Position numbers and translations under genes: made by a program. Below are positions 1-8,785 of a stretch of DNA of 64,000 bases, piece by piece. This DNA comes from Silvimonas amylolytica (GTDB taxonomy: Bacteria; Pseudomonadota; Gammaproteobacteria; Burkholderiales; Chitinibacteraceae). The DNA is taken from assembly GCF_014645555.1 (NCBI RefSeq), contig NZ_BMLY01000006.1:1-64000 (forward strand), written 5' to 3'. The first letter of the stretch is position 1, and each line of letters begins with the position of its first letter. Under the pieces are notes generated by a model. The model made no database searches. It saw only the letters and a program-made list of their open reading frames with translations, and was not told where the DNA came from.

Positions 1-1
1 G

Positions 2-31
2 CGCCCGTACAGACACCTGTACGGGCGTTTT
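2..31 (+). terminator. Rho-independent terminator of an upstream gene
   Basis: An 11-bp perfect stem (positions 2-12 and 17-27) closes an ACAC loop and is followed by TTTT. The gene it ends lies outside the window. Confidence 0.85.
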
Positions 32-241
32 GCTTTGTGCGCGGCCGCTGCCGATCATCGATATTTCAATGCGTTTGGCAAATAAAATTCCCTTTAAAAT
101 CAATTGGCAATCAAAATTTCTGCAAATTACAGCCTGGATTTGTCGATTTCTCTGACGGCTATTCGTCGTACTCTTGAGTGCGGCAATGAATGTGCTTGAG
201 CACTGACTACCCTGAAGAACCGATTGATAAAGGAGCGCAAT

Positions 242-658
242 ATGGATTTCACGCCGTATCTGAATTTTGACGGGACTTGCGAAGAAGCTTTTCATTTTTA
301 TGCCAAGGTCTTTAACGGCAAGATATTGATGATGATGAAGCATGGCGATATGCCTCCGGGCAATGAGCCTGCACCGGAATGGGGTGAGAAAATCGTGCAT
401 GCCCGTCTTGAAGCCAACGGCCGCATCCTGATGGGCTCTGATGCGCCGCCGGTGTATGCCAAAAAGCCCCAAGGTTTTGCGGTATCCGTGCTGCTTGATA
501 CACCTGAGGATGCCGATCGCGTTTATGCCGCGCTGGCAGACAGGGCAGAGGCGATTGATATGCCCATTCAGGAGACTTTCTGGGCACAGCGCTTTGCCAT
601 GCTGACAGATCGCTTTGGTATTCCCTGGATGATCAACTGTGAAAAGCGCGGTGAATAG
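242..658 (+). CDS. VOC/PhnB-like glyoxalase-fold protein
   Basis: A 138-residue protein of the small VOC superfamily group often annotated PhnB-like or 3-demethylubiquinone methyltransferase-like. Residues 1-30 (MDFTPYLNFDGTCEEAFHFY) and the C-terminal FGIPWMINCE match the opening and closing strands of that fold. The ATG at 242 is preceded by AAAGGAG (229-235), which decides against an in-frame TTG at 224. Single-gene unit ending in a terminator shared with the convergent phospholipase gene. Substrate is unknown; members of this group include both enzymes and binding proteins. The fold assignment is firm, the function is not. Confidence 0.85.
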   Translation: MDFTPYLNFDGTCEEAFHFYAKVFNGKILMMMKHGDMPPGNEPAPEWGEKIVHARLEANGRILMGSDAPPVYAKKPQGFAVSVLLDTPEDADRVYAALADRAEAIDMPIQETFWAQRFAMLTDRFGIPWMINCEKRGE

Positions 659-678
659 ACTGCGCATGAGTGAATGCG

Positions 679-709
679 AAAAAATGCCGGCTGAAATGCC
701 GGCATTTTT
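679..709. terminator. Bidirectional terminator
   Basis: The stem AAAATGCCGGC / GCCGGCATTTT has A-rich and T-rich flanks on opposite sides. It can end both the VOC gene on the plus strand and the phospholipase gene on the minus strand. Confidence 0.85.
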
Positions 710-724
710 CATGCTGCAGTGTGG

Positions 725-2050
725 TTACCAGGTTTGCCGCGTAATGCTGTAGCCAAAACGGACAATGTTGCTGTGTTGTTTGTAGTCCAGCATGTTCTCC
801 CCATAGCCAGTGAAGAAATCAGCAAACAGATAGCCACCCGCTGCGGGCCAGATTTTTGTCAGAGGATAGGTGTACTGAAATTCTGCGCTGCCGTAATCGG
901 ACTTGGTGCCTTTGCGGAAGGTGCTGGCCAGTTGCCAGCCATCTGACGCGCCGTAGATGATATCCAGATCAACAAACCCACGGTAATCGCGCATGTCGCC
1001 GTTGTCGCTGGTTGGTGGGTAGTAATACAGTTTGGGCGCAACAATCCATTCGCCCTTGAGTGGATCACCAAAATGCAGGATGGGCCGGACAAAGGCGTAA
1101 TTGATGCTGCGTGAATCAACGCCAGCCTTGCCGTTGGATTCATGCCTTGCACCGGTTTCAATGCCAAGACGGCTGAACCAGTCTGCTTTCACGCCGGTAT
1201 CGGGCACATAGTAGAACAGGCTGGGCATGTAACTGCTGTCTTCAAACGGGTGCGAATCTTCTGACAGATTCCACATCGAGCGCTCAGTGAAGCCGAAATA
1301 CAAATTGTCCAGAAAGCCACGGGATGCCGGGTTTTCTGGTAGTCCCAAGCGATATTTAAAGCTGATCTGGAATTTGGATGTCACATCCCCGTTCTTGCCA
1401 ATGCCAAAGTACATGGGCTCGTAGGATGACAACCGGGATTCCGCCGCGCGCAGCAAGGTTGGTGGCGCAGTTTGCTGGCCAGGCGTGGCAACGGTTGCCG
1501 CTGTTGCAGTGACTCCGTCATCTTGCGGTGATTGATGCGGGGAAGGGGCATTCTCCGCCGCAGAAGAGGCTGCCGCTGCACTCGCCATGGTGCCGCTGGC
1601 TTCTGTCCCTGCGGGTTTGGCGGTGGGGGCAACACCCAGTGCAATCAGCACCGGCGCGGTATCAAATCCATTGAGCTGAACCCGGATAGTGCCACGCAGA
1701 TTAGCGGGTAACGCTGCTTCATAGGCGACTTTACGATAAGCACCTGGCGCTAGTGTGACGGTGCCGGGGCTATTGGCCGTGCGCTGTAATTCAACCGGAA
1801 CGACGGGAAAATCCGGACTGCTGACCATGGCGTGCAATGTTGCCGGTAGCGTGATGGTCGTATCTTGCTGTCCGGGGTTATCCAGTAAGAGGGTAAATGA
1901 CAGGGGGCTGCCTGTCTTGAGCGTGCTGGATGGATGCAGAATGGTGATTTCAGCCTGTGCTGGCGCATAAACCAATGCCAGTGACGCGGCAAGCTGACCA
2001 ATAACGAACAACCGCTTGGCGTGTTGACGCGGGCGTGTGCTGGCATTCAC
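725..2050 (-). CDS. pldA: Outer membrane phospholipase A (OMPLA)
   Basis: Predicted outer membrane phospholipase A1/A2, 441 residues from a GTG at 2050 with AGGGAGA just upstream; an in-frame ATG at 2149 has no comparable ribosome site and would place 33 extra residues before the signal peptide. A signal peptide ends near YAPAQA. An Ig-like region (about residues 32-135) and an Ala/Pro/Ser-rich linker (about 140-200) precede the barrel, which carries YEPMYFGIG and FQISFKYRL. The catalytic triad fits H303, S305 and N317 (HES, 14 residues from His to Asn as in E. coli). The enzyme hydrolyses phospholipids that reach the outer leaflet. The N-terminal extension makes it longer than E. coli PldA. 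Confidence 0.88.
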   Translation of the reverse strand: MNASTRPRQHAKRLFVIGQLAASLALVYAPAQAEITILHPSSTLKTGSPLSFTLLLDNPGQQDTTITLPATLHAMVSSPDFPVVPVELQRTANSPGTVTLAPGAYRKVAYEAALPANLRGTIRVQLNGFDTAPVLIALGVAPTAKPAGTEASGTMASAAAASSAAENAPSPHQSPQDDGVTATAATVATPGQQTAPPTLLRAAESRLSSYEPMYFGIGKNGDVTSKFQISFKYRLGLPENPASRGFLDNLYFGFTERSMWNLSEDSHPFEDSSYMPSLFYYVPDTGVKADWFSRLGIETGARHESNGKAGVDSRSINYAFVRPILHFGDPLKGEWIVAPKLYYYPPTSDNGDMRDYRGFVDLDIIYGASDGWQLASTFRKGTKSDYGSAEFQYTYPLTKIWPAAGGYLFADFFTGYGENMLDYKQHSNIVRFGYSITRQTW

Positions 2051-2166
2051 GGCGTTTCTCCCTGATTGTTGTTGCTGTTTCGGGTCGCCTGCTTGTGCAG
2101 CACCGTTGTGCACGATCGCTTGCGCAGGGTTGTTGTTGCCCTGCGTCAATCTTCTGTCAGGATTGG

Positions 2167-2940
2167 CTATGGCGTAGCCAGTAAGGCACGCAACGCCGTG
2201 AAGGAATATTCCTGCACGTCACGCCGGATCAATCCCTGCCCGGGGTTATCCAGATCCAGTGTCACATACACCACCATGGCCGTCAGCAACGAAAAGCCCA
2301 GATAGCCCGACCAACTGAAACGACCGTTCCCGCCATGCACATAACCGCTGGTATAAGCCGTTGCGATGGCCATGATGAACAGCAACCAGACGATGGTATT
2401 GGGCAGTCGTGCCTGTGATGCAATCTGACGGCTTGCCGCCAGCGAAAAAGCGCGATCCAGCGCATTAATGGTTTGTGTGGTGGCCAGGCTGTTTGCGGGT
2501 TCGCGGGACCACCCGGTGACCCTGGTCCACATTTGCTGTTGCAGCAGGTCGCTGCGCTGGATGATGGCCAGACGCGCTGCCGTATCGTGTTCCTGATCAT
2601 AGAACGCGATCTGTGTATCCAGATAAAGCCGTAGATCATGGCGCAATTCAGCGCGTTCTGCTGCCGGATAAAGGTCTGCGCGCAAAATGCAGGCGTGCAG
2701 GGCATTGGCAGCGTCAACCAGCAAACTGGCCCGATTATCAAAGCGCGACGCAGCGCCAGAAAACGTAAAGGCGAGTAGCAGGCCGAGTAAACCGAATAAT
2801 CCTGTCTCGACGGCGCTTAGACTACTTTGTGATTCTGAGTTACCTGCGATGGTGCGATGCCGGGCGGACCAGGCCGCGCCAGCCGCAGCGGCCAGCAACA
2901 TCAGAAAAGCAAGAAGCACAGCGATAAACAAGCTGCTCAT
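2167..2940 (-). CDS. DUF4239 membrane protein
   Basis: A 257-residue protein with hydrophobic segments at residues 1-24 and about 40-65 and a C-terminal pair at about 180-230. The segment ETGLFGLLGLLLAFTFSGAA followed by a helical soluble region with RFDNRASLLVDAANA is typical of DUF4239 (bestrophin-like) proteins, whose function is unknown. The ATG at 2940 is favoured because it begins directly at the first membrane helix; a TTG at 3003 would run through a GC-rich hairpin. It lies between the HDOD gene and pldA on the same strand, so the three could be co-transcribed, but no functional link is evident. Confidence 0.8.
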   Translation of the reverse strand: MSSLFIAVLLAFLMLLAAAAGAAWSARHRTIAGNSESQSSLSAVETGLFGLLGLLLAFTFSGAASRFDNRASLLVDAANALHACILRADLYPAAERAELRHDLRLYLDTQIAFYDQEHDTAARLAIIQRSDLLQQQMWTRVTGWSREPANSLATTQTINALDRAFSLAASRQIASQARLPNTIVWLLFIMAIATAYTSGYVHGGNGRFSWSGYLGFSLLTAMVVYVTLDLDNPGQGLIRRDVQEYSFTALRALLATP

Positions 2941-3004
2941 AAGTAGGGAAATCAACGGATTGAGTGTGTTTCCGGTGCCTATAGCACCGGGGCGGGGAGG
3001 CAAG

Positions 3005-3880
3005 CTACCAGGTGCTCAGGAACTCAGCGATCGCAGCCTCAAATTCAGGCTGCAGCGCCACATATTTGGGGTTGGTCAGTTCCGCTGGTTCGTTGGCTGT
3101 GCTCGGTGCGTCAAGCTTTTGTACTTCGTTGAGCCCGCCCGCCCAGAGATTGGCCACGTAGACGACATCAGCCAATGAACGCAGGTGTTCCACGGGCGTG
3201 GCGCGCGGGAAGTCATGATCCGCTACCGATTCCACGACCTCTTCTGGCAAGCCCAAAGCATCAAGCAATATCACGCCAATGCTTTCATGCCACTGCGCGA
3301 CCAGATACTGTACGGAGTCCGGGCGTTCCACCAATTCAGGGTAACGCACCGCATGGTGCAAGATATAAAAAGCGCCCAGATCATGAACCAGACCCGCCAG
3401 CATGGCGGAATCCGCATGCAGATGCGGGGCCAGCTTTTGCGCCAGAATCCGCGCCACCATCGACGCTTTCAGACTGTGTGTGAGAATTTCACGAGAAAAC
3501 GCTTCGAACGGCGATACCGCCTTCGATTGCGACATTTGCTCCATGGCGCAAGCCAGAGCCAGTGACCGTGTCGCCTGCATGCCAATGCGCATGAGCGCCT
3601 GATTCAGATCAGTGACCGTCGCCCCACCCGGGTTATAGGTCACGGAATTGGCCAGCTTTAATATCTTGCTGGTAACCAGTGGGTCTTTCTGGATTTCGAC
3701 TGCAATTTTCTGAATTGTGGGCGCTTTGCTGCGCATGACCAGACTGATTTTGGCAGTTATTTCAAAGCAGACCGGAAAGACGATATTGCCGCCCATTTCC
3801 TGCGCAATTTGCTCCAGGATATGAAAGCGCTGTTCGTTGAGCTTGGAACCGGAAATATCGGGCGATTGGTGTTCAGACAT
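3005..3880 (-). CDS. HDOD-domain signalling protein
   Basis: A 291-residue protein with one HDOD domain, the HD-related domain without phosphodiesterase metal ligands found in bacterial signalling proteins. Visible features are FPVCFEITAKISLVMRS near residue 36, the helix DPLVTSKILKLANS, LNQALMRIGMQATRSLALAC, and GLVHDLGAFYILHH at about residues 160-175. The ATG at 3880 has AAGAGA upstream. There is no attached output domain, so the partner or signal cannot be inferred. It diverges from the glucoamylase-like gene across about 190 bp. Confidence 0.85.
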   Translation of the reverse strand: MSEHQSPDISGSKLNEQRFHILEQIAQEMGGNIVFPVCFEITAKISLVMRSKAPTIQKIAVEIQKDPLVTSKILKLANSVTYNPGGATVTDLNQALMRIGMQATRSLALACAMEQMSQSKAVSPFEAFSREILTHSLKASMVARILAQKLAPHLHADSAMLAGLVHDLGAFYILHHAVRYPELVERPDSVQYLVAQWHESIGVILLDALGLPEEVVESVADHDFPRATPVEHLRSLADVVYVANLWAGGLNEVQKLDAPSTANEPAELTNPKYVALQPEFEAAIAEFLSTW

Positions 3881-3996
3881 AATCTCTTGCAATCGGGCGT
3901 CAACATGACGGCTTTATTCTAGTTCATAAGCTACAAAGCGTGCAGGCTCAGATGAGACGTACTGTCAGCAACTGTAGGCTTGCTGCAACGTTAGGG

Positions 3997-4010
3997 AACC
4001 CTGCAGGGTT
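3997..4010. promoter_or_regulatory. Perfect 14-bp palindrome in a divergent promoter region
   Basis: AACCCTGCAGGGTT is a perfect palindrome between the divergent HDOD and glucoamylase-like genes. It could be an operator. The four Ts that follow also allow a weak terminator reading, but no gene runs into it on the plus strand. Confidence 0.35.
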
Positions 4011-4072
4011 TTACGCATCACAACGCTGATTGCGCTGCCGTCGGGGGCGCCTGGTCAGAAGGAGGGCTTGCC

Positions 4073-5380
4073 ATTTCTGCTCACACACTGGCGCACATCC
4101 AGCGCGTAGCATTTAGCTATTTTGAACACGAAACCAACCCTTGCAATGGTCTCGTTCTCGACAAGACCGCACCGGACTGGCCGGCCAGCATTGCGGCCGT
4201 TGGCATGGGGCTTACATGCTGGCCGGTGGCTGTGCTGCGTGGGTTCGTGCCTCGGCAAACTGCTGTGGAACGTGTTCTGGCCACCCTGCGTTTCTTTTGG
4301 CACGCACCTCACGGGCCAGAACCAGATGCGACTGGGCATCACGGGTTTTATTATCATTTTCTGGATATGCGTACGGGCCGGCGTTTTGGCCAGTGTGAGT
4401 TATCGACGATTGATACCGCCTTTCTGCTTGCCGGTGTATTGGTTTGCGCGCAGTTCTTTCAGGGTGATGATCCGTTAGAGCTGGAAATCCGCAGCCTGGC
4501 AGATGCGTTATATCGTCGCGCCGACTGGGTGTGGGCCATGGGCGGGTTTTCTGCGGTCTCCATGGGCTGGACGCCAGAGGCGGGGTTTTCGCCATCGCTC
4601 TGGGAAGGGTACGACGAAGCCTTGTTGTTATATGTGCTCGGACTGGGCTCCCCCACGCACCCGCTGCCCGCTGAGAGCTACCAAACCTGGGCGGCTGGCT
4701 ATCAATGGCAGCATAACTACGGACTGGATTACCTTTATTCAGGGTCGATGTTCACCCATCAGTTGTCGCACGTATGGGTGGATTTTCGTGGCATTCAGGA
4801 TAAATTCATGCGTAGCAAAGGGATTGATTACTTTGAGAACAGTCGCCGTGCCACGCTGGTGCAACAACGGTATGCCATGGATAATCCGCGCGGCTTCAAA
4901 GGGTATAGCGAGCGGTGTTGGGGCATCACCGCGTCTGACGGCCCGGGCCCGGCGCGGCGCATGGTTGATGGCGTCATGCGCGAGTTTTACGACTACGTGG
5001 CGCGCGGGGTGCCGCACGGCCCGGACGATGGGACCCTGGCACCCTGGGTGGTGGTGGCTTCCCTGCCTTTTGCCCCGGATACCGTGTTGTCGTGCATTGA
5101 TTATTTTGTCCATGAACTTGATCTGCACACCGGAAATTCATATGGCTTCAAGGCCAGTTTTAATCCAACCTGGCCAGAGTCAGTTGACGGGCCATATGGC
5201 TGGGTCTCGCCCTGGCATTTCGGCATAGACCAAGGGCCTGTTGTGTTGATGATCGAGAACCATCTGTATGGCTCGGTGTGGGAATGGATGCGCCAGTGCC
5301 CCTGCGTGGTCACAGGTTTGCAGCGGGCCGGTTTCACCGGGGGGTGGCTGGATGAAGGTCAGCCTGGGCGTGAAAAATGA
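4073..5380 (+). CDS. Glucoamylase-family (PF10091-type) protein, probable AUU start
   Basis: This protein matches the putative glucoamylase family, an alpha-toroid related to the C-terminal domain of cyclic glucan synthases. The signature block holds GLDYLYSGSMFTHQLSHVW and DFRGIQDKFMRSKGIDYFEN. The first in-frame ATG is at 4205, but the 44 codons before it encode the family's first helix and loop (VAFSYFEHETNPCNGLVLD, then SIAAVGMGLT). That reading frame opens after a TAG at 3992 and has no ATG, GTG or TTG before 4205. A strong AAGGAGGG (4059-4066) lies 6 bases before an in-frame ATT at 4073, giving 435 residues, the expected length. No signal peptide is seen. Confidence 0.75.
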   Translation: MSAHTLAHIQRVAFSYFEHETNPCNGLVLDKTAPDWPASIAAVGMGLTCWPVAVLRGFVPRQTAVERVLATLRFFWHAPHGPEPDATGHHGFYYHFLDMRTGRRFGQCELSTIDTAFLLAGVLVCAQFFQGDDPLELEIRSLADALYRRADWVWAMGGFSAVSMGWTPEAGFSPSLWEGYDEALLLYVLGLGSPTHPLPAESYQTWAAGYQWQHNYGLDYLYSGSMFTHQLSHVWVDFRGIQDKFMRSKGIDYFENSRRATLVQQRYAMDNPRGFKGYSERCWGITASDGPGPARRMVDGVMREFYDYVARGVPHGPDDGTLAPWVVVASLPFAPDTVLSCIDYFVHELDLHTGNSYGFKASFNPTWPESVDGPYGWVSPWHFGIDQGPVVLMIENHLYGSVWEWMRQCPCVVTGLQRAGFTGGWLDEGQPGREK

Positions 5381-5497
5381 TATTCATTGGTCGAAAACTT
5401 GTCATGCCGACGTCACAATCAACCCTTAAGATGCCCGCATTCCCAAGGGAATGACTTGAGCAGGGCTGAGTCCGAGATGCCTTGCACCAGTTTTCGT

Positions 5498-5531
5498 ATG
5501 ACAAAGCCCCGCCAATGCGGGGCTTTGTCAT
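5498..5531. terminator. Hairpin between convergent genes
   Basis: A 15-bp perfect inverted repeat (ATGACAAAGCCCCGC and its complement) around a 4-base spacer lies between the convergent glucoamylase-like and diguanylate cyclase genes. The T-runs are short, so terminator function is probable rather than certain. Confidence 0.65.
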
Positions 5532-5550
5532 CTCCGGGTCCCGGGGCGCA

Positions 5551-7875
5551 CTAATTGATGGCAAAAGTATGTTTGCCACCCGCTTTGGCGCGATACATGG
5601 CCGCGTCCGCAACAGCCAGCAATTGCTCTGCCGCCAGGGTGCAGGCACCCGAGCAAGTCGCAATGCCGATGCTGGACCGCAGCGCCACTGGCTTGCCCTC
5701 AATCTGCGCCACTTGCGCAATATGATCGAGCACCTTGGTTGCCACAAGGCTGGCCGCTGATTCCGGGCTGTCCAGGCCCTCCAGCACAATGGTGAATTCA
5801 TCGCCCGCCAACCGCGAGACAATATCGGTCTCGCGTACCGAGCGGGTGAGGGTGTCTGCAAAGACGCGCAGCACCTTATCCCCGAATTCATGGCCAAGCG
5901 TATCGTTGATCAGTTTGAAGCCATCCAGATCAAGGAACAGCAGGCCGATGCCCTGTCCACTGCGGCGGCTACGGGCAATCGTTTCATGCAGAAGGCGCAT
6001 AAAGGCGCGGCGATTGGGCAGGCCGGTCAATGGATCATGGGCAGCCTCAAAAGCCAGTTTGTTTTCCAGCACCTTGCGTTCGGTAATGTCCTGAGAGAGT
6101 GTGTAAAAACCCTGAACATGGCCATCTGCGCGGATATCCGGTACCAGCGTAGTGTGGGTATACAGCGTGCCTTCCGGCCGTACTACCTGGTTTTCGTAGG
6201 TCACCTGCTTGCCTGCCAGTGCCTGGGCAATGAAGGGTTGTGCCGTGGCCAGCGCCTGCGCGTCGACGACTTCTGCCATATGTTTGCCGATCAAACTGCC
6301 ATTGGCGCCGCCAAACCAGGCTTCATAGGTGCGGTTGGTAAACAGATAGCGCAAATGCTCGTCCACATGGCTGATTGGGCCTGGCATGTTGTCGGTCAAC
6401 AAACGAAGCCGCCAGCGGCTGGAGAGAATTTCCTGCTCATCGGCCTTGCGTTGCGAAATATCACGCAAGAAGGCATTCACGATGCGCTGACCTTCAATGG
6501 TGTTCTCTGCCAGGGTGAGTTCAGCGGGGAACTCCGAACCATCTTTGCGTAGCGCGGGAAACTGGATGTGGGCGCTTGTGCCGCGGCTATTGCCAATAAA
6601 CTGGTCAAACCCTTTGCGGCCGGGTGCACAAAGGGCTGACGGAATGATCAGATCTTGCGCCGGGCGATGCAGAACTTCCTCACGCGTCCAGCCCAGGATT
6701 TGTTCTGCGGCCTGGTTCCAGGCCGTGACAGCACCTTGCGGGTCAAGCTCGATAAAGGCATCGGCCGCGTTGGCCAGGGTGAGCCGGAAGCGCTCTTTCT
6801 CCAGGTGCAAAGAATGCTGCATGGCCTCCCGTAAATCCATTTCCTCGCGCAACTGAATGAGCGCGGTTGAAAGCTCCTGCGTTCGCGTCTCTACGCGCTG
6901 TTCGAGTTCTGCCTGTAGCGTCAGTAGTTCGTTTTCCATCTGCTTGCGCTGCGTAATGTCATTGATGATGGCAATGAACGAGCGTGTTTTGTCGAACTCG
7001 TCATAAAAGAGCGAAACCGTCAGCAAAATCCACACAACAGAGCCATTGGCATGGATATACCGTTTCTCCAGCGTGTAACTGGGCAGGCTGCCAGCGAGTA
7101 CTTTGCTGACCAGTTCGAGATCTGCAGCCAGATCTTCCGGGTGGGTGATCTCTTGAAACGTTTTTTGCAGCAATTCGGTTTCGCGGTAGCCCAGCATTTG
7201 GCAGAGTTGCTGGTTGACGCGTAACCAGTGACCCTCGATCGACACCACGGCGATCCCCACAGCCGCATGCTCGAAGGTTTTCTCAAACAGTGTTTGCGAG
7301 TGCGCGAGTTCCCGCTCAGCGCGATGTGCCCGCATGAACGACTCTTGTTGCTGGAAATATTGTTCGACGATGGATCCGAGATCGCGCAGGGTCGCCACAT
7401 CGGTGTCGGTGAATTCACGCGGCTGCGGGCTGATCAGGCATAAGGTCCCGATAGGGTGGCCTTCCAGTGAACGAATGGGTTGGCCCGCGTAAAAGCGAAT
7501 GAATGGCGGCCCAACGACTAACGGGTTGTCTGCAAAGCGCACATCACGGGCGGCATCGCGCACGACAAGGGCGCCAGGTGCCAGGATGGCATGGCCGCAA
7601 AACGAGATATCACGCGGGGTTTCTGTGGCGTCTAGCCCCACGCGGGATTTGAACCACTGGCGATTGGCATCCACCAGCGAGACCAGCGCAATGGGTACAT
7701 CGAACAAGCGACTGGCCATGCGCGTGACGCGATCAAGCTCATGTACTGGCGGGGTATCCAGTACACACATGGTCTGCAGCGCTTCTAGTCGGTTCTTTTC
7801 CTCTGGATGCAGGCTAGGGGCGATCAATGCTCTCTCTCCGGAAAGTACAAAGTCATGATAATTCATCCAGGGCAA
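5551..7875 (-). CDS. GAF/PAS diguanylate cyclase
   Basis: A 774-residue cytosolic sensor with, in order, an N-terminal GAF domain (about 35-175), a PAS-PAC unit (about 195-315), a coiled coil (about 315-355), two more PAS units (about 360-600) and a GGDEF domain (about 605-774). The active-site loop reads AGDEF at 690-694, a variant seen in active cyclases. RETD five residues upstream is an RxxD inhibitory site for c-di-GMP. No EAL domain is present, so the predicted role is c-di-GMP synthesis under redox or ligand control. The TTG at 7875 is favoured by GGAGG seven bases upstream; an ATG at 7866 is the alternative. Confidence 0.92.
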   Translation of the reverse strand: MPWMNYHDFVLSGERALIAPSLHPEEKNRLEALQTMCVLDTPPVHELDRVTRMASRLFDVPIALVSLVDANRQWFKSRVGLDATETPRDISFCGHAILAPGALVVRDAARDVRFADNPLVVGPPFIRFYAGQPIRSLEGHPIGTLCLISPQPREFTDTDVATLRDLGSIVEQYFQQQESFMRAHRAERELAHSQTLFEKTFEHAAVGIAVVSIEGHWLRVNQQLCQMLGYRETELLQKTFQEITHPEDLAADLELVSKVLAGSLPSYTLEKRYIHANGSVVWILLTVSLFYDEFDKTRSFIAIINDITQRKQMENELLTLQAELEQRVETRTQELSTALIQLREEMDLREAMQHSLHLEKERFRLTLANAADAFIELDPQGAVTAWNQAAEQILGWTREEVLHRPAQDLIIPSALCAPGRKGFDQFIGNSRGTSAHIQFPALRKDGSEFPAELTLAENTIEGQRIVNAFLRDISQRKADEQEILSSRWRLRLLTDNMPGPISHVDEHLRYLFTNRTYEAWFGGANGSLIGKHMAEVVDAQALATAQPFIAQALAGKQVTYENQVVRPEGTLYTHTTLVPDIRADGHVQGFYTLSQDITERKVLENKLAFEAAHDPLTGLPNRRAFMRLLHETIARSRRSGQGIGLLFLDLDGFKLINDTLGHEFGDKVLRVFADTLTRSVRETDIVSRLAGDEFTIVLEGLDSPESAASLVATKVLDHIAQVAQIEGKPVALRSSIGIATCSGACTLAAEQLLAVADAAMYRAKAGGKHTFAIN

Positions 7876-8126
7876 ATTCCTACCTCCGCACTGCTGCAGG
7901 CTGGATGCGTGTTGGCGCCCCCGTCGTGAGGGCTGCGCGCATCGTCAGTCTTTGACCGGGATGTGCCAGACAATGACTGACGCAAGAAACGGTCTGGAAC
8001 CCACAGTTTGCCTGAGGTACCCGCCGTACTATGGTTCTGTGCAGAGCGATACCGGGATTCAATCCCGTCATCGTTGAATAACTGCATTTCCTGACATTTT
8101 CTTGAACAGTCAAAGAGGAAAGCATC

Positions 8127-8318
8127 ATGAACAAGGATCAAGTGAAAGGTCGCATCAACGAAGCCAAGGGCGCCGTGAAGGAAACCGTAGGCAAGGCAAC
8201 CGGCAACCCGGGTACCCAATTGAAGGGCAATCTGCAAAAGAACGCTGGCAAGGTACAAGCCGCTGTCGGTGATGCTCGCGAAGACGCGAAGCGTACCGTG
8301 CGTACCACCAAGCACTGA
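8127..8318 (+). CDS. CsbD family stress protein
   Basis: A 63-residue hydrophilic protein beginning MNKDQVKGRINEAKGAVKE, the standard CsbD opening, with the repeated GKATGN and LKGNLQKNAGKVQ motifs. CsbD proteins accumulate under general stress and their biochemical role is unknown. AGAGGAA lies upstream of the ATG. It heads a series of small stress genes up to 17 kb. Confidence 0.92.
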   Translation: MNKDQVKGRINEAKGAVKETVGKATGNPGTQLKGNLQKNAGKVQAAVGDAREDAKRTVRTTKH

Positions 8319-8412
8319 TTGTCCATACTGACTGCACGGGGTAGCCGCAGGGCTACCTGACTTGCACCCACCCAGACCGCGTCTGCGGTTGCCTCTCCTT
8401 TGTCAGGGTGCT

Positions 8413-8457
8413 GCCGCGTTACGAGAGCCGCCATCTCGCAACGCGGCTTCTTTTTTG
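8413..8457 (+). terminator. Terminator downstream of csbD-like gene
   Basis: GCCGCGTT pairs with AACGCGGC, with an inner CGAGA/TCTCG helix, and is followed by TTCTTTTTT. The stretch 8319-8621 holds this terminator and the presumed entericidin promoter; no further gene is seen there. Confidence 0.8.
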
Positions 8458-8621
8458 TCTTTTTCGGCTAACTCCGTCGAAAATCAGTGTTCACGTAGGA
8501 AATGGACGACAAAAAAATGGATGGCGCAGCGACAGTCATTCACCGTGGGGTGCGGTTACAGTGGCATCACGGAAAAGCGGCGCGCCAGCCGCGCTACCAG
8601 AACACACAAAGGAGAGTTGTC

Positions 8622-8759
8622 ATGAAACGAGTATGCGTACTTGTCGCCTTGTTGCTCGCCGCAAGCCTGTCCGCTTGCAATACGGTTAAAGGCGCCGGCC
8701 AGGATATCCAGAAAGGTGGCGAAAAGCTGGAAAACTCAGCAGATCAACACAGCAGCTAA
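8622..8759 (+). CDS. Entericidin A/B family lipoprotein
   Basis: A 45-residue lipoprotein with signal peptide and lipobox LSAC (lipidated Cys19), then NTVKGAGQDIQKGGEKLENS, which is diagnostic of entericidins. E. coli EcnA/EcnB are an antidote/toxin lipoprotein pair induced in stationary phase. Only one member is present here, so a pair cannot be claimed. AAGGAG precedes the ATG by 8 bases. Confidence 0.92.
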   Translation: MKRVCVLVALLLAASLSACNTVKGAGQDIQKGGEKLENSADQHSS

Positions 8760-8785
8760 GCACGGTCCGGCGTGGACCGGCTGGC

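Noticed and set aside
4205-5380. Glucoamylase-like gene starting at the first ATG
   Set aside because: It would delete the conserved first helix and has no ribosome site, whereas the upstream frame encodes family sequence behind a strong ribosome site.
7863-8315. Minus-strand open frame across the csbD-like gene
   Set aside because: Antisense to the well-supported CsbD protein and shares bases with the diguanylate cyclase start.
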